Assembly: GCA_003385605.1 (NCBI GenBank)
Contig: QQUU01000027.1
Span: 1-64,000, forward strand
Direction of reading: 5' to 3'
DNA: 64,000 bases
From: Bacteroidota bacterium
GTDB lineage: Bacteria > Bacteroidota > Bacteroidia > Flavobacteriales > Schleiferiaceae
Shown: positions 35,391 through 44,105 of the stretch, piece after piece
Layout: each line of letters opens with the position of its first letter
How positions within the stretch are numbered: position 1 is the stretch's first letter
Translations under genes and position numbers: made by a program
The notes under the pieces: generated by a model
The model's input: only the letters and a program-made list of their open reading frames with translations
Database searches by the model: none
What the model was told of the DNA's origin: nothing

Positions 35391-37024
35391 ATAAAACGAT
35401 TAATATCAACCTAGCAGGGATTATTTTTCACCTTGACGAAGGTGCCTATGAATCCTTTAAAGACTATTTGAACCAAGTAAAGAACGCCTTAGAGTCTCAA
35501 GAAGGAGGTGCTGAAATCATCGCAGATATTGAAGCGCGCATTGCTGAGCTTTTTTCAATGCGGATGCAGGAATTCAAAAGAGAGGCCATCACTATGGAGG
35601 ATGTCAATTTCATCCAGGCCACCCTTGGGGCTCCACAAGATTTTGAAGACGACAGCGATGAGGCCCCTCATACTTCTGCAGGGATGCCTGCGGGTAAGAA
35701 ACGGTTGTTTCGCAATACAGATGAGTCTATCATCGGTGGGGTTGCAAGCGGTATCGCAGCCTATTTTGGAACAGATGTCGTTTGGATTCGTATCATCTTT
35801 CTAGTATTGCTGTTCTTTACCGGCATTGGCTTTATAACCTACCTCATTCTTTGGATGGCTATTCCAGAGGCAAAAACAACTGCACAAAAACTTCAAATGC
35901 GCGGTGAACCGGTTAACCTGAGCAATATTGAACGAAGTGTAAAAGAAGAGCTGGACGGTGTCAAGGAACGATTTGGTAGGTTTCGTGAGGAAAATCAAGG
36001 CACTGGTCAATCGATTAGAAGGACGGTAAATAGAGCGTTGAATTTTATCATCAATATCCTAGAGTGGCTCTTCAGATTAGTTTTTAAGTTTTTTGGACTG
36101 CTCTTTATTCTGTTCGGATTAGTTATTGGGTTTACGTTGTTTATCGCCTTGTTTGGCGTTATCGCAAGTACCTGGAATTTTGGAGGGATAGATTTTGTGT
36201 CTATTGACGGAAATATTCTGGGACTGAATGCAGCCGAAGCCGTTTTAGGATCTGGCATAGAACTCACATTAATGCGAATTGGAACGCTGCTAACCCTTCT
36301 ATTCCCTATTCTTGGACTAACTACTCTGCTCGCTAAAGCCTTTAAAAGGCCATTGGCGAATGGAAGATTGGTCAACATTGTTGGCGGTACAAGTTTCTTC
36401 ATAGGCCTTTCATTACTGTTATATGCGGGTGGTAATGTCCTCAGCAGTTTCAAAGTAAGCACTACAGAAATGCGAACAGTAGAACTTCAAGGCAACACGT
36501 TCGACCTGCGGGCTGAATTACTTGAAGAATCCGATGGGTTTCTCTTTGAAATAGACGACGACAATCTGCGTATTGAAAATGTTAAACTGGACATTAAAAA
36601 GTCTTTTGACCCGTCGGCTTCATTAGCCATGAAACATCGCGCCAGAGGCTCAAGTAATTCAGATGCTCGAAAGCGTGCGATGCAGTTCGAATACCCCTTC
36701 GAGCAAGTAGGCCCTGTCATTAGCCTGAGCGAGTACTTTACCGTGCCTGAGGAAGCTTTGTATCGAGGCCAAGAGCTCGAAGTAACACTGTATCTCCCCA
36801 TAGGTAGTGAGGTGTACTTAGATCCTAGTGTTGAAAATCTATTGTACGGCATTGAAAACGCTCACAATATGTGGGACGGTGAAATGATTGGACACACGTG
36901 GAAAATGGAGCGTCGCGGTCTGGTGTGTATGGACTGCGAAGAAATCGACTATTTTGAATCTGAAGCAGTTGAAGAGCAAATAGAAGCCCTCGAACTTGAG
37001 ATTAAAAAATTGAAAGAAAACTAG
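35387..37024 (+). CDS. PspC-domain envelope-stress membrane protein
   Basis: 545 residues. The N-terminal cytosolic segment of about 100 residues is helical (NINLAGIIFHLDEGAYESFKDYL). A PspC domain (about residues 105-165: KRLFRNTDESIIGGVASGIAAYFG, then a TM helix) follows, then three to four further TM helices (about 215-345), then a soluble beta-rich C-terminal domain and a final coiled-coil-like helix. This PadR-PspC arrangement is common in Bacteroidota. The protein likely senses or buffers membrane stress; partners are unknown. A strong terminator follows. Confidence 0.88.
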   Translation: MNKTININLAGIIFHLDEGAYESFKDYLNQVKNALESQEGGAEIIADIEARIAELFSMRMQEFKREAITMEDVNFIQATLGAPQDFEDDSDEAPHTSAGMPAGKKRLFRNTDESIIGGVASGIAAYFGTDVVWIRIIFLVLLFFTGIGFITYLILWMAIPEAKTTAQKLQMRGEPVNLSNIERSVKEELDGVKERFGRFREENQGTGQSIRRTVNRALNFIINILEWLFRLVFKFFGLLFILFGLVIGFTLFIALFGVIASTWNFGGIDFVSIDGNILGLNAAEAVLGSGIELTLMRIGTLLTLLFPILGLTTLLAKAFKRPLANGRLVNIVGGTSFFIGLSLLLYAGGNVLSSFKVSTTEMRTVELQGNTFDLRAELLEESDGFLFEIDDDNLRIENVKLDIKKSFDPSASLAMKHRARGSSNSDARKRAMQFEYPFEQVGPVISLSEYFTVPEEALYRGQELEVTLYLPIGSEVYLDPSVENLLYGIENAHNMWDGEMIGHTWKMERRGLVCMDCEEIDYFESEAVEEQIEALELEIKKLKEN

Positions 37025-37052
37025 ACCCCTACTCTAGTTCTGTACTGGGAAG

Positions 37053-37078
37053 CCGGCGCTATTAGCGTCGGTTTTTTT
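37053..37078 (+). terminator. Rho-independent terminator of the PspC operon
   Basis: 8-bp stem CCGGCGCT/AGCGTCGG with one G-T wobble and a 3-base loop, followed by seven T (37072-37078). The T run overlaps the stop codon of the convergent cruF gene. Confidence 0.88.
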
Positions 37079-37715
37079 AGTACCGTAAACAAAGAATTGT
37101 AAAGAATACATTCAAGACCATGAGTACCCATAAACTCATTGGGTTCTTCGCATGACCTGATGCAGTAATTCTCGTGAATAGCGTGGAGAGCACAAACCAA
37201 GCGATATAATTAGACAATGGGACAGATTCACCCTCCCAACTCCAGAAATTTAATTCAATCGCGACCGGTTCTATCAGTACATCCATAGCTGTCATTGCTA
37301 CGCCTACCAACAAGGATTTGGCCCATACGGAGGAAATCTTCACCGATAATACATCGTACATGGAACGAATCAAAAGCCACCACAACACACCTATCATCAA
37401 TGGTGTGTTTGCAATCGATAGTCCTAGGGCGCTCCCATAGGTGTATTCACCAAATGGCCAACCGGTGTTCGTACCCACTACTTCAATAGCAAAACCAAGT
37501 ACGACAGGAAGTATGTAAGTGAACTTGTTTTTAGGAGTTTCTGTACTCACCAAATACACTGCCATCAGTAGGAGAAGGTTGTAGGATGTAAGAAACACAT
37601 AATCCTGTCGCCAATGCCCGCCTAATAAAAAAAGGCCAATGGTGTGAAAGAATATGATCACATACCCACCATAACGGCGAAAAAATGAACGGATTGTCGG
37701 AAAGTCCAATTGCAT
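37077..37715 (-). CDS. cruF: Carotenoid 1,2-hydratase, CruF family
   Basis: Integral membrane protein of 212 residues, about seven helices. The CruF signature EVVGTNTGWPFGEYTYGSALG (78-98) and the second block AMDVLIEPVAIELNFWSWEG (143-162) with Asp145, Glu149 and Pro150 are clear. It adds water to the psi end of carotenoids such as gamma-carotene. It lies 30 bases after crtD on the same strand, the pair used in Flavobacteriia to make saproxanthin- or myxol-type pigments. Exact product inferred. Confidence 0.85.
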   Translation of the reverse strand: MQLDFPTIRSFFRRYGGYVIIFFHTIGLFLLGGHWRQDYVFLTSYNLLLLMAVYLVSTETPKNKFTYILPVVLGFAIEVVGTNTGWPFGEYTYGSALGLSIANTPLMIGVLWWLLIRSMYDVLSVKISSVWAKSLLVGVAMTAMDVLIEPVAIELNFWSWEGESVPLSNYIAWFVLSTLFTRITASGHAKNPMSLWVLMVLNVFFTILCLRY

Positions 37716-37745
37716 CAGTAATAAGTCGGTCTAGACGTTTGCAAG

Positions 37746-39278
37746 TTAAACACTCTTTAATGATTCAAACACATCTCGAGGTTTAGTTTCTTTCAATAAA
37801 TCTTCGATACACCAATCTGCTGCTAGTTTGGCGCTATGAAGGCACAATGGTATACCTCCTCCGGGATGTGCACTACCTCCACAGAAATATAAACCGCTGA
37901 ATTGACCCAGCTTCTTATTAGGGTGTCTAAGGAATGCAGATAGCTGATTGTCTGAACTTGTCCCATAGAGGGCTCCTCCTGCACTAGAAGTGTATTTCTC
38001 AATCAAAACTGGGTCTAACACGCGTTCCGTAACGATCAATTCTTCGAGATTTACTTTCAATTCATGAGATAGACGTTCAATAATCGATGCTTTAGTTTTT
38101 TCTCTGATTACCGTCCAATCCTGACCAGTATTTGGAGGTACGTTCACCATAACGAACCAATTTTCACAGCCTTCAGGTGCATCATTCTTTTCGAGCTTAC
38201 TGGATATATTCACATAGATTGTTGGGTCCAGCCAAAAACCGTCATTTGACTCAATACTATCGAATTCTTGTTTATAGTCTTTCGAGAAAAAGATATTGTG
38301 TAGATCTAATTGCTCAAAAGTTTGCTGAATACCCCAATAGAAAATCAGCGCACTCGTACTTGGTTTCTGAGCTAGTGTTCTTTTCGGTCGAGGAACTTTA
38401 TCTTCCATCAAATGGGCATAGGTATGGTGTACATCGCTATTCAATAAGACCGAATCAAACTCTATGTATTCTTCGTTAATCAATAATGAATGAAATCTGC
38501 GATCTCTTACGCAAACTTTATTGACTGGTGTGTTCAAATGTATGTTCACACCAACTTCTTTGGCTAGCTTGGTTAAACTCTTGGCAATCTCGTGCATCCC
38601 TCCTATAGGTAGATAAGTACCTATACCGTGTTCTAAGTGATTAATCATTTGCATGATTCCCGGAGTACGGTAAGGATTAGAACCATTATAAGTGGCGTAA
38701 CGATTGAACAGCTGAACTAATTCTGGCGACTCAAAATACCTTCCATTGAGAGCGTTCAAGGACCTAAAGATTCCCAAAGACGGAATTTTTCTAATCACCT
38801 TTAGTACTTCACGATTAGAAAAAGTCGATTTTCTATGAAGACTTTTCTCTAAAAAATACGGTGCAGTCAATTCGTATTTTTCTTTGGAATGGTTAAAGTA
38901 TTCCTTTGCTGATCGTGCTTGTTTCGAACCAAAGACTCTTTCAATATTGTGTAAGTTTTCAGACTGATCGGCTGTGAGGCTTATCGATTTTCCATTCGAC
39001 CAATAGTAACAGCAAGCGGTGTGATGCTTGGTATAATTGAAGTAATCACGAGGATTTTTACCACTTAATTTGAACAGCTCATCTACCAATTCAGGTAAGG
39101 TGAATAACGATGGTCCTGCATCAAATCGAAAGCCGTCTTGCTCATAAACGGTCATTTTACCGCCCGTGTAACTATTTCGTTCAAAAAGATGAACATCCAA
39201 GCCTTGGTTGGCTAATCTAATGGCTGAAGCAAGACCTGCAATTCCGGCGCCAACTACGGCAACTGATTTCTGAGACAT
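37746..39278 (-). CDS. crtD: CrtD-type carotenoid 3,4-desaturase (phytoene-desaturase superfamily)
   Basis: 510 residues from MSQKSVAVVGAG; four residues longer if the upstream ATG (39290) is used. The FAD dinucleotide fold GAGIAGLASAIRLANQGLDVHLFERN starts the chain, and the C-terminal LYFCGGSAHPGGGIPLCLHSAKLAA closes the FAD site. Sequence alone could fit CrtI. CrtD is preferred because it pairs with cruF and no crtB is near. CrtD desaturates 1'-hydroxy-gamma-carotene at C3'-C4'. By eye its DNA is somewhat more AT-rich than genes further left. Confidence 0.75.
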   Translation of the reverse strand: MSQKSVAVVGAGIAGLASAIRLANQGLDVHLFERNSYTGGKMTVYEQDGFRFDAGPSLFTLPELVDELFKLSGKNPRDYFNYTKHHTACCYYWSNGKSISLTADQSENLHNIERVFGSKQARSAKEYFNHSKEKYELTAPYFLEKSLHRKSTFSNREVLKVIRKIPSLGIFRSLNALNGRYFESPELVQLFNRYATYNGSNPYRTPGIMQMINHLEHGIGTYLPIGGMHEIAKSLTKLAKEVGVNIHLNTPVNKVCVRDRRFHSLLINEEYIEFDSVLLNSDVHHTYAHLMEDKVPRPKRTLAQKPSTSALIFYWGIQQTFEQLDLHNIFFSKDYKQEFDSIESNDGFWLDPTIYVNISSKLEKNDAPEGCENWFVMVNVPPNTGQDWTVIREKTKASIIERLSHELKVNLEELIVTERVLDPVLIEKYTSSAGGALYGTSSDNQLSAFLRHPNKKLGQFSGLYFCGGSAHPGGGIPLCLHSAKLAADWCIEDLLKETKPRDVFESLKSV

Positions 39279-39328
39279 AATTAAGGGCATTACCCTTGGA
39301 ACATCTCAACTTGATATTTGTTGTGTTT

Positions 39329-39901
39329 ATGATGGAGAATCGCATCTACAAACTGGCCTTGGGCTTTATCACCGCCGCACTGTTACTAAGTGTGCTCTGG
39401 CCCTATGAACAGAAATTAATTGATTGGGACAGCCCAGCCAACTACGAGGTTTTAGAAAGCGACGAGTTGTACTTCAACAATACACGGATCGTACAATACC
39501 GAACAGAAGAAAGTGATGCGCTCAACCAGCAAGGATTCAAAGTACACAGAAGCACTAAGGCCCTTACTGATACAGCTTACCCAGTTCTTAACTTCGCTAT
39601 TGTTAATCATTGGCGTAACGATCTTGCCTATATCGTGTGCGAACCGAACCTGAGAGGTTTATTTGGAGATACTTCGGCCATTGCCATAGGCGATACTACG
39701 GTAAAGCTGGTACTCGATCACATGGACTACAACGACCACTATACGTTTGCCGCACTCCTCTTTCAAAAGATGCTAGAATATCAGCAGCCCTATCTCATCC
39801 AAGGTCAGGATTCACTGCTGCTCTTTGGTACACAACCCAATCTCAAGAACAATACTGTCGTTCTGAAGGATTATTTCAGGCTAATTGGCCGATTCCAATA
39901 A
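39329..39901 (+). CDS. Hypothetical single-TM anchored protein
   Basis: 190 residues from ATG ATG at 39329/39332. One hydrophobic N-terminal helix (KLALGFITAALLLSVLWPY) followed by about 165 residues of soluble alpha/beta sequence with no motif I recognise. The helix lacks a clear cleavage site, so the protein is probably membrane-tethered with the body in the periplasm. It is divergent from crtD and convergent with terC (3 bases between the stops). Confidence 0.6.
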   Translation: MMENRIYKLALGFITAALLLSVLWPYEQKLIDWDSPANYEVLESDELYFNNTRIVQYRTEESDALNQQGFKVHRSTKALTDTAYPVLNFAIVNHWRNDLAYIVCEPNLRGLFGDTSAIAIGDTTVKLVLDHMDYNDHYTFAALLFQKMLEYQQPYLIQGQDSLLLFGTQPNLKNNTVVLKDYFRLIGRFQ

Positions 39902-39904
39902 CGG

Positions 39905-40606
39905 CTAACGGCGTCGGCTCGCTCTAATAGTAAGAAGTTGCACCCCTAAGGCAAAGCCTACGCTACAATAGATGTATGGTTTAGGAATTTCAACATGTGC
40001 ACTTTCTGCAACTAGGACCGTACCTATGAGTATCAAAAAACTCAGTGCTAAAATTTGCAGCGATACGTGCTTTGAAATGAAGTCGCTAATAGATTCCGCG
40101 AAAGAAAGCATCACTATCATGGACAAAACGACAGCTGCAATCATCACCGTTAGGTGTTCGGACATTCCTATGGCAGTAAGCACACTATCGAAACTAAATA
40201 CAATGTCGAGTAATCCAATTTGCACTATGGCGGCACCGAGCGTGATTGCTTTTGATTCTCGATGACCGTGTGAGCCCTCGATCTTCTTTACCATTTCCTG
40301 ACTCGCCTTTGCCAAAAGGAAAACCCCACCAATAAAAAGGATCAAATCTCGCCCACTTACTGGGTGTGACCCTATTTCAAAAAGTGGTGCTGTTAAGCCG
40401 ATGAGCCAAGTAATTCCCAATAGCATGAGCACCCTGAAGAGCAGTGCCAAGCCAAGACCTAATCGGCGCGCTAGAGGCTGCTCTTTCTCCTTCAAGTCAC
40501 TTGTAACCAGAGATATGAAAATAATATTGTCTATTCCTAAGACTATTTCAAGTAAGGTCAGAGTCATCAAAGAGACCCATCCATCCAGCGAGTAAAAGGC
40601 TTCCAT
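39905..40606 (-). CDS. TerC-family membrane protein
   Basis: 233 residues from the ATG at 40606; an upstream TTG frame extends into the divergent promoter and is not needed. The two acidic TM motifs EIVLGIDNIIFISLV and DIVFSFDSVLTAIGM are the hallmark of TerC/Alx proteins. Family members export manganese or assist metal loading of secreted enzymes; older annotation ties them to tellurite resistance. A promoter with TTG-N20-TAACTTTA lies just upstream. Confidence 0.88.
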   Translation of the reverse strand: MEAFYSLDGWVSLMTLTLLEIVLGIDNIIFISLVTSDLKEKEQPLARRLGLGLALLFRVLMLLGITWLIGLTAPLFEIGSHPVSGRDLILFIGGVFLLAKASQEMVKKIEGSHGHRESKAITLGAAIVQIGLLDIVFSFDSVLTAIGMSEHLTVMIAAVVLSMIVMLSFAESISDFISKHVSLQILALSFLILIGTVLVAESAHVEIPKPYIYCSVGFALGVQLLTIRASRRR

Positions 40607-40629
40607 ATGCGAATGTTTCAAAGGAGTTT

Positions 40630-40660
40630 TAAAGTTATATTTATCCACTACTAAACACAA
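40630..40660 (-). promoter_or_regulatory. Candidate promoter of terC
   Basis: On the minus strand: TTG (40660-40658), 20-base spacer, TAACTTTA (40637-40630), one mismatch from TAnnTTTG. It ends 23 bases before the terC ATG and lies in the 60-base divergent gap to the SRPBCC gene. Confidence 0.45.
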
Positions 40661-40666
40661 CTTACC

Positions 40667-41245
40667 ATGAAAATTTTGAAGATTGTTCTCGTTATCGTTG
40701 CTGTCGTAGCGGGAATATTTACCCTCTACAACGCAACATTAAGCAAAGAATACAGCGTAAGCCGAAGTACCACAATGGACGTGGACCCAGCGCTTGTACA
40801 GCAAATCGTCAGCGACTTTAGCACATGGCCAGAGTGGAGTGCATGGTTCCTTGCAGATTCTACCATGGAGTATGAATTAGGTACAACTTATGTTGGCGAG
40901 GGTGCAACCTACAGTTGGACCAGTGAAAATTCTGGAAGCGGCGCAATGGAAATTCTGCAACTCACTGCCTCAGCAATGGAAACCAAAATTGACTTCGTAG
41001 GTCAAGGAACAAGCTATGGGCACTGGGAATTCTCAACCTCGGACGAAGGGAAGGCTTTAGTTTCCTGGGGCTTTAGTGGAGAAATGCCACTGCTCATGCG
41101 TTGGATGGGTGCCCAGATGGACAAATGGGTAGGACCTGACTTTGAGACTGGACTGGCGAACCTTACTGCTTATGCAGAACGCGAAGCTATTGCGAATGAA
41201 GTAGCCGAACAGCAGACTATGCAACCTGTGGAAGTCCTTGACTAA
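40667..41245 (+). CDS. SRPBCC-family (START-like) protein with N-terminal membrane anchor
   Basis: 192 residues. One N-terminal TM helix (ILKIVLVIVAVVAGIFTLYN), then an SRPBCC fold recognised from VSRSTTMDVDPALVQQIVSDFSTWPEWSAW near its start and the long C-terminal helix (WMGAQMDKWVGPDFETGLANL). Such proteins bind hydrophobic ligands; the ligand is unknown. Divergent from terC. Confidence 0.78.
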   Translation: MKILKIVLVIVAVVAGIFTLYNATLSKEYSVSRSTTMDVDPALVQQIVSDFSTWPEWSAWFLADSTMEYELGTTYVGEGATYSWTSENSGSGAMEILQLTASAMETKIDFVGQGTSYGHWEFSTSDEGKALVSWGFSGEMPLLMRWMGAQMDKWVGPDFETGLANLTAYAEREAIANEVAEQQTMQPVEVLD

Positions 41246-41281
41246 CTCCCTGTTCTTTCATGACACTTTTGTGAGGCGGTC

Positions 41282-41983
41282 CTAACGGGTCGCCTCAAAC
41301 TTTTCGTAGAAGTGCACCGTTCCCATCACGAGCAACATGCCATAGAATATGTCTTCAAATGGAATTGTACCCAAGCGTATCCCAAGATTTTCAGCATTGT
41401 TGTACCAAACTACCTGGGTAGCTAAAAAAGATCCTGTGAGCACACCGTTTTTTATAAAAAATGGAACCAAACACGGAAGGTAACTTTCGTAAAATCGGGG
41501 CAACCATGTTGCTTTGACCACATATTGTGCATAGGCCGTAAATAGACCAAGTAAAACAAAGGTCGACCCTGTATACCAGAGGCCTTCTACGATTGAATAC
41601 GCCCCAAGAGCGACACAAAGGAGAAGAAGAAGAGCGGAGACATACTTTGCACCAGCGGGTTTAAGAAGCCCTTCCGGGAAAAAGTAGCGCATGCATTCGT
41701 AAATAAATAAGCACGCAAAAGGGACAGTTATAAAGAAAAGGTATTCACCGAGGGGCAAGCCAAATAGCGCAATTCCCGAAAGATACTCTGGAGTAAAGCC
41801 CCAAACACCCATCTCAGTAAACCAAATGTCCCATACTAGGAAAAAGCCGCTAACAATGGCCATTGATTTGAATAGCGAAGGAAAACCTTTGTAGTAGGCC
41901 ACCTTTGATTCGAAACTTCTAATCAGTGGGAAACTTATAGTAAAGGCGTTTAGGATGAGATATAACCACTTGGTTTCTAACAT
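41282..41983 (-). CDS. crtYcd: Lycopene cyclase, fused CrtYc-CrtYd type
   Basis: 233 residues, six to seven TM helices in two homologous halves. The first half has WDIWFTEMGVWGF (51-63) and LPLGEYLFF (76-84); the second has IPFEDIFYG (207-215), each repeating the conserved Pro-acidic motif of the heterodimeric cyclase family. It closes beta rings on lycopene. Last gene of the prxQ-crtZ-crtYcd unit, 3 bases after crtZ. If it cyclises only one end, it would supply gamma-carotene to CruF and CrtD. Confidence 0.86.
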   Translation of the reverse strand: MLETKWLYLILNAFTISFPLIRSFESKVAYYKGFPSLFKSMAIVSGFFLVWDIWFTEMGVWGFTPEYLSGIALFGLPLGEYLFFITVPFACLFIYECMRYFFPEGLLKPAGAKYVSALLLLLCVALGAYSIVEGLWYTGSTFVLLGLFTAYAQYVVKATWLPRFYESYLPCLVPFFIKNGVLTGSFLATQVVWYNNAENLGIRLGTIPFEDIFYGMLLVMGTVHFYEKFEATR

Positions 41984-41986
41984 ATA

Positions 41987-42457
41987 CTAGGTGTTGGCGG
42001 ATTTCATTGCACGAACTTGGCGGATGTATTTGGGATGCACCCATAACATACCAAAATTCTCGCTTCCCTCCTTCCCTAGAGTTTTGTGGTGCATTTTGTG
42101 GGCAAGACGGACTGCTTCCCAGTATACGCTCTTACTTTTTCTCAGGAACGGCAAACGCTGGTGAATGAATACTTCGTGTACAATGGCGTAGGCTAATCCA
42201 TAAAGCGCAATACCAAGGCCAATGGCTACAGAGATCCCATTATGATTGAACGAGCCTAACATGATGCACAACCATGAAGGAATGGCGAAGATCAGAAAGA
42301 AGGAATCGTTCTTTTCAAGCGCACCAGGAGTCTTAATGTGATGATCCTCGTGCAAGAACCATAAGAAACCGTGCATCAAATAACGATGCGCCAACCATGC
42401 AGTACCTTCCATTGCAAAGAAGGTCAATAACATTAAGCTGATTTCTAACGTACTCAT
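41987..42457 (-). CDS. crtZ: Beta-carotene hydroxylase
   Basis: 156-residue di-iron membrane enzyme of the fatty acid hydroxylase superfamily. All histidine clusters are present: His24-x4-His29, His36-x2-His39-His40, His94-x4-His99, and His120-x2-His123-His124. It hydroxylates C3 of beta rings. Its ATG overlaps the stop of the peroxiredoxin gene (ATGA), and crtYcd follows after 3 bases. Confidence 0.92.
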   Translation of the reverse strand: MSTLEISLMLLTFFAMEGTAWLAHRYLMHGFLWFLHEDHHIKTPGALEKNDSFFLIFAIPSWLCIMLGSFNHNGISVAIGLGIALYGLAYAIVHEVFIHQRLPFLRKSKSVYWEAVRLAHKMHHKTLGKEGSENFGMLWVHPKYIRQVRAMKSANT

Positions 42458-42927
42458 ACCGTTTGTAGATTTTGTAAAAAGTTAAGGCTTTCATCAATGT
42501 GATCGGTCGCCTTGGTCATACTCTTAAAAACATAGGCTACCCTATGCTGCTCATCAGTAACAAAAGTAATACGATCCGCCACCATATTGAACAACAGCCC
42601 GGGCGCGCCAAAGGACTTTCTCACCTTGTGCCCAGGGTCACTTAGTACCGGGAAATTCAATTTGTATTTCTCTACAAAGCTTTTGTGCTCTTTTACAGAA
42701 CCACTATTTACACCAACAACTTGCGCACCTACAGCAGCAAATTCACTCTCATGGTCACGAAAGCTGCACGCTTGGGCAGTACATCCCGGTGTATGGTCTT
42801 TGGGATAGAAAAAAATTACCAAAGGTTTCCCTTTGAAGGTCTCGGATGAGAAAAGTTGACCGTCTTGATCAAAGAGTTCGAACGACGGTATAGGCTCACC
42901 GACGGTTAATGGGGTATTTCTAGGCAT
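42454..42927 (-). CDS. bcp: Thioredoxin-dependent thiol peroxidase, PrxQ/BCP type
   Basis: 157 residues from MPRNTPLTVGEPIP; a longer frame upstream runs through the promoter and is rejected. Peroxidatic Cys49 and resolving Cys54 stand in HTPGCTAQACSFRD, the atypical two-Cys arrangement of PrxQ. It reduces peroxides and protects against photo-oxidative damage. It leads the operon with crtZ and crtYcd, coupled by ATGA, so antioxidant enzyme and carotenoid synthesis are co-expressed. Confidence 0.93.
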   Translation of the reverse strand: MPRNTPLTVGEPIPSFELFDQDGQLFSSETFKGKPLVIFFYPKDHTPGCTAQACSFRDHESEFAAVGAQVVGVNSGSVKEHKSFVEKYKLNFPVLSDPGHKVRKSFGAPGLLFNMVADRITFVTDEQHRVAYVFKSMTKATDHIDESLNFLQNLQTV

Positions 42928-42937
42928 AAACTTTTGG

Positions 42938-42951
42938 TTCCAAAATTGGAA
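42938..42951. promoter_or_regulatory. Inverted repeat in the prxQ-crtZ-crtYcd leader
   Basis: TTCCAA-AA-TTGGAA, perfect 6-bp arms, 11 bases before the bcp ATG. It may be an operator for the carotenoid/peroxiredoxin operon. Short, so chance occurrence cannot be excluded. Confidence 0.35.
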
Positions 42952-42966
42952 TCGTAAAATCTTATT

Positions 42967-42974
42967 CAAATCTA
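42967..42974 (-). promoter_or_regulatory. Candidate -7 box of the prxQ-crtZ-crtYcd operon (TAGATTTG)
   Basis: Exact TAnnTTTG on the minus strand, 40 bases before the bcp ATG; identical to the dnaE box. A proper TTG -33 is not evident. Confidence 0.42.
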
Positions 42975-43001
42975 CAACATTGTCCCCCTTGGTAATGTTT
43001 A

Positions 43002-44105
43002 ATGTACATGCGAGGAATTCTTTTTTCAGCACATTCCAATTCCCAGAGCAGCCCCTTTGATACCCTCTTAGGATTGTTCAAGGAGGTCATCGTCCACACC
43101 TCTGGAGAGGTCGACGAAGCACTTGATTGGTTGAGACAGCTTGACCAGCACTACAACATTACAAATGACGAATACACCTTTGAGGATTTCATTCAAGAAC
43201 TCAAGGACAAGGGATACTTAAGAGATAATTCTGACGGTCAAGGTGGTATGGGACTTACCTCAAAAGCAGAAGGTGCAGTCCGAAAGGCAGCTATGGACCA
43301 ACTCTTCGGTACATTAAAAAAAGGAGATTCCGGCGAACATCAGAGCGACAGCCCAATGGGCAAGGGTGATAGCACGGGAGATTTTAGAAGCTTTCAATTT
43401 GGCGATGCGCTCGACAACATTGTTATGAATGAAAGTCTAAAGAATGCTTTGGTATCTGGGGGGATTGATGAACTGCGCTTGACTCAAGAAGATCTCGTCG
43501 TAGAAGAAGCCTATCAGAATACGAGTCTCAGCACTGTCCTGATGATCGATATCAGCCACAGCATGATTCTTTATGGTGAAGATCGAATTACACCCGCAAA
43601 AATGGTGGCCATGGCGTTGGCAGAATGGATCACCACGAAATACCCAAAAGACACTTTGGATATTATCGTTTACGGTAATGAGAGCTGGCCCATTCAGATT
43701 AAGGACCTGCCCTACCTACAAGTGGGACCGTATCACACCAATTTTGTGGCCGGTCTTGAGTTGGCCATGGGTCTACTAAAACGGAGAAAAAGTGCCAACA
43801 AACAAATATTCAATATCACAGACGGCAAGCCGAGCTGCCTCGTTGAGCCCGACGGCAGCTTTTACAAGAACAGTTTCGGCTTAGACCCTTACATCACTGG
43901 TAAGTGCCTTGAAATGGCCGCAAAAACCAAGAAAGCGAAAATTCCAGTAAACACCTTTATGATCGCGAAAGATGCGTACCTCCAGCACTTCATTCGCTCC
44001 TTTAGTGAAATCAATGGTGGCAACGCCTATTACACCGGGTTGAATAAGTTGGGGCAACTCATTTTCAGCGACTACCAACAACAGAAAAAACGAAATTCAA
44101 AATGA
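43002..44105 (+). CDS. VWA-domain protein (partner of MoxR-like AAA+ ATPase)
   Basis: 367 residues, cytosolic; a second in-frame ATG at 43008 is possible. The N-terminal 130 residues are helical and charged with a Gly/Ser-rich linker (GKGDSTGDF). The von Willebrand A domain begins with the complete MIDAS motif DISHS (Asp183-Ser187) and continues with ITDGKP. VWA/AAA+ pairs work like the Mg-chelatase D/I subunits or MoxR-VWA chaperones that insert metal or remodel complexes. Its stop overlaps the ATG of the AAA+ gene (ATGA). Confidence 0.88.
   Translation: MYMRGILFSAHSNSQSSPFDTLLGLFKEVIVHTSGEVDEALDWLRQLDQHYNITNDEYTFEDFIQELKDKGYLRDNSDGQGGMGLTSKAEGAVRKAAMDQLFGTLKKGDSGEHQSDSPMGKGDSTGDFRSFQFGDALDNIVMNESLKNALVSGGIDELRLTQEDLVVEEAYQNTSLSTVLMIDISHSMILYGEDRITPAKMVAMALAEWITTKYPKDTLDIIVYGNESWPIQIKDLPYLQVGPYHTNFVAGLELAMGLLKRRKSANKQIFNITDGKPSCLVEPDGSFYKNSFGLDPYITGKCLEMAAKTKKAKIPVNTFMIAKDAYLQHFIRSFSEINGGNAYYTGLNKLGQLIFSDYQQQKKRNSK

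Noticed and set aside
39283-39297. AAGGG-N5-CCCTT repeat at the crtD start as an operator
   Set aside because: Arms are only 5 bp and nothing else supports it.
40607-40660. Upstream TTG extension of terC
   Set aside because: It would translate the promoter region; the ATG at 40606 fits the family N terminus.
41273-41296. Hairpin GAGGCG/CGCCTC between the SRPBCC gene and crtYcd as a terminator
   Set aside because: No T run on either strand and half of it lies in the crtYcd coding end; too weak to call.
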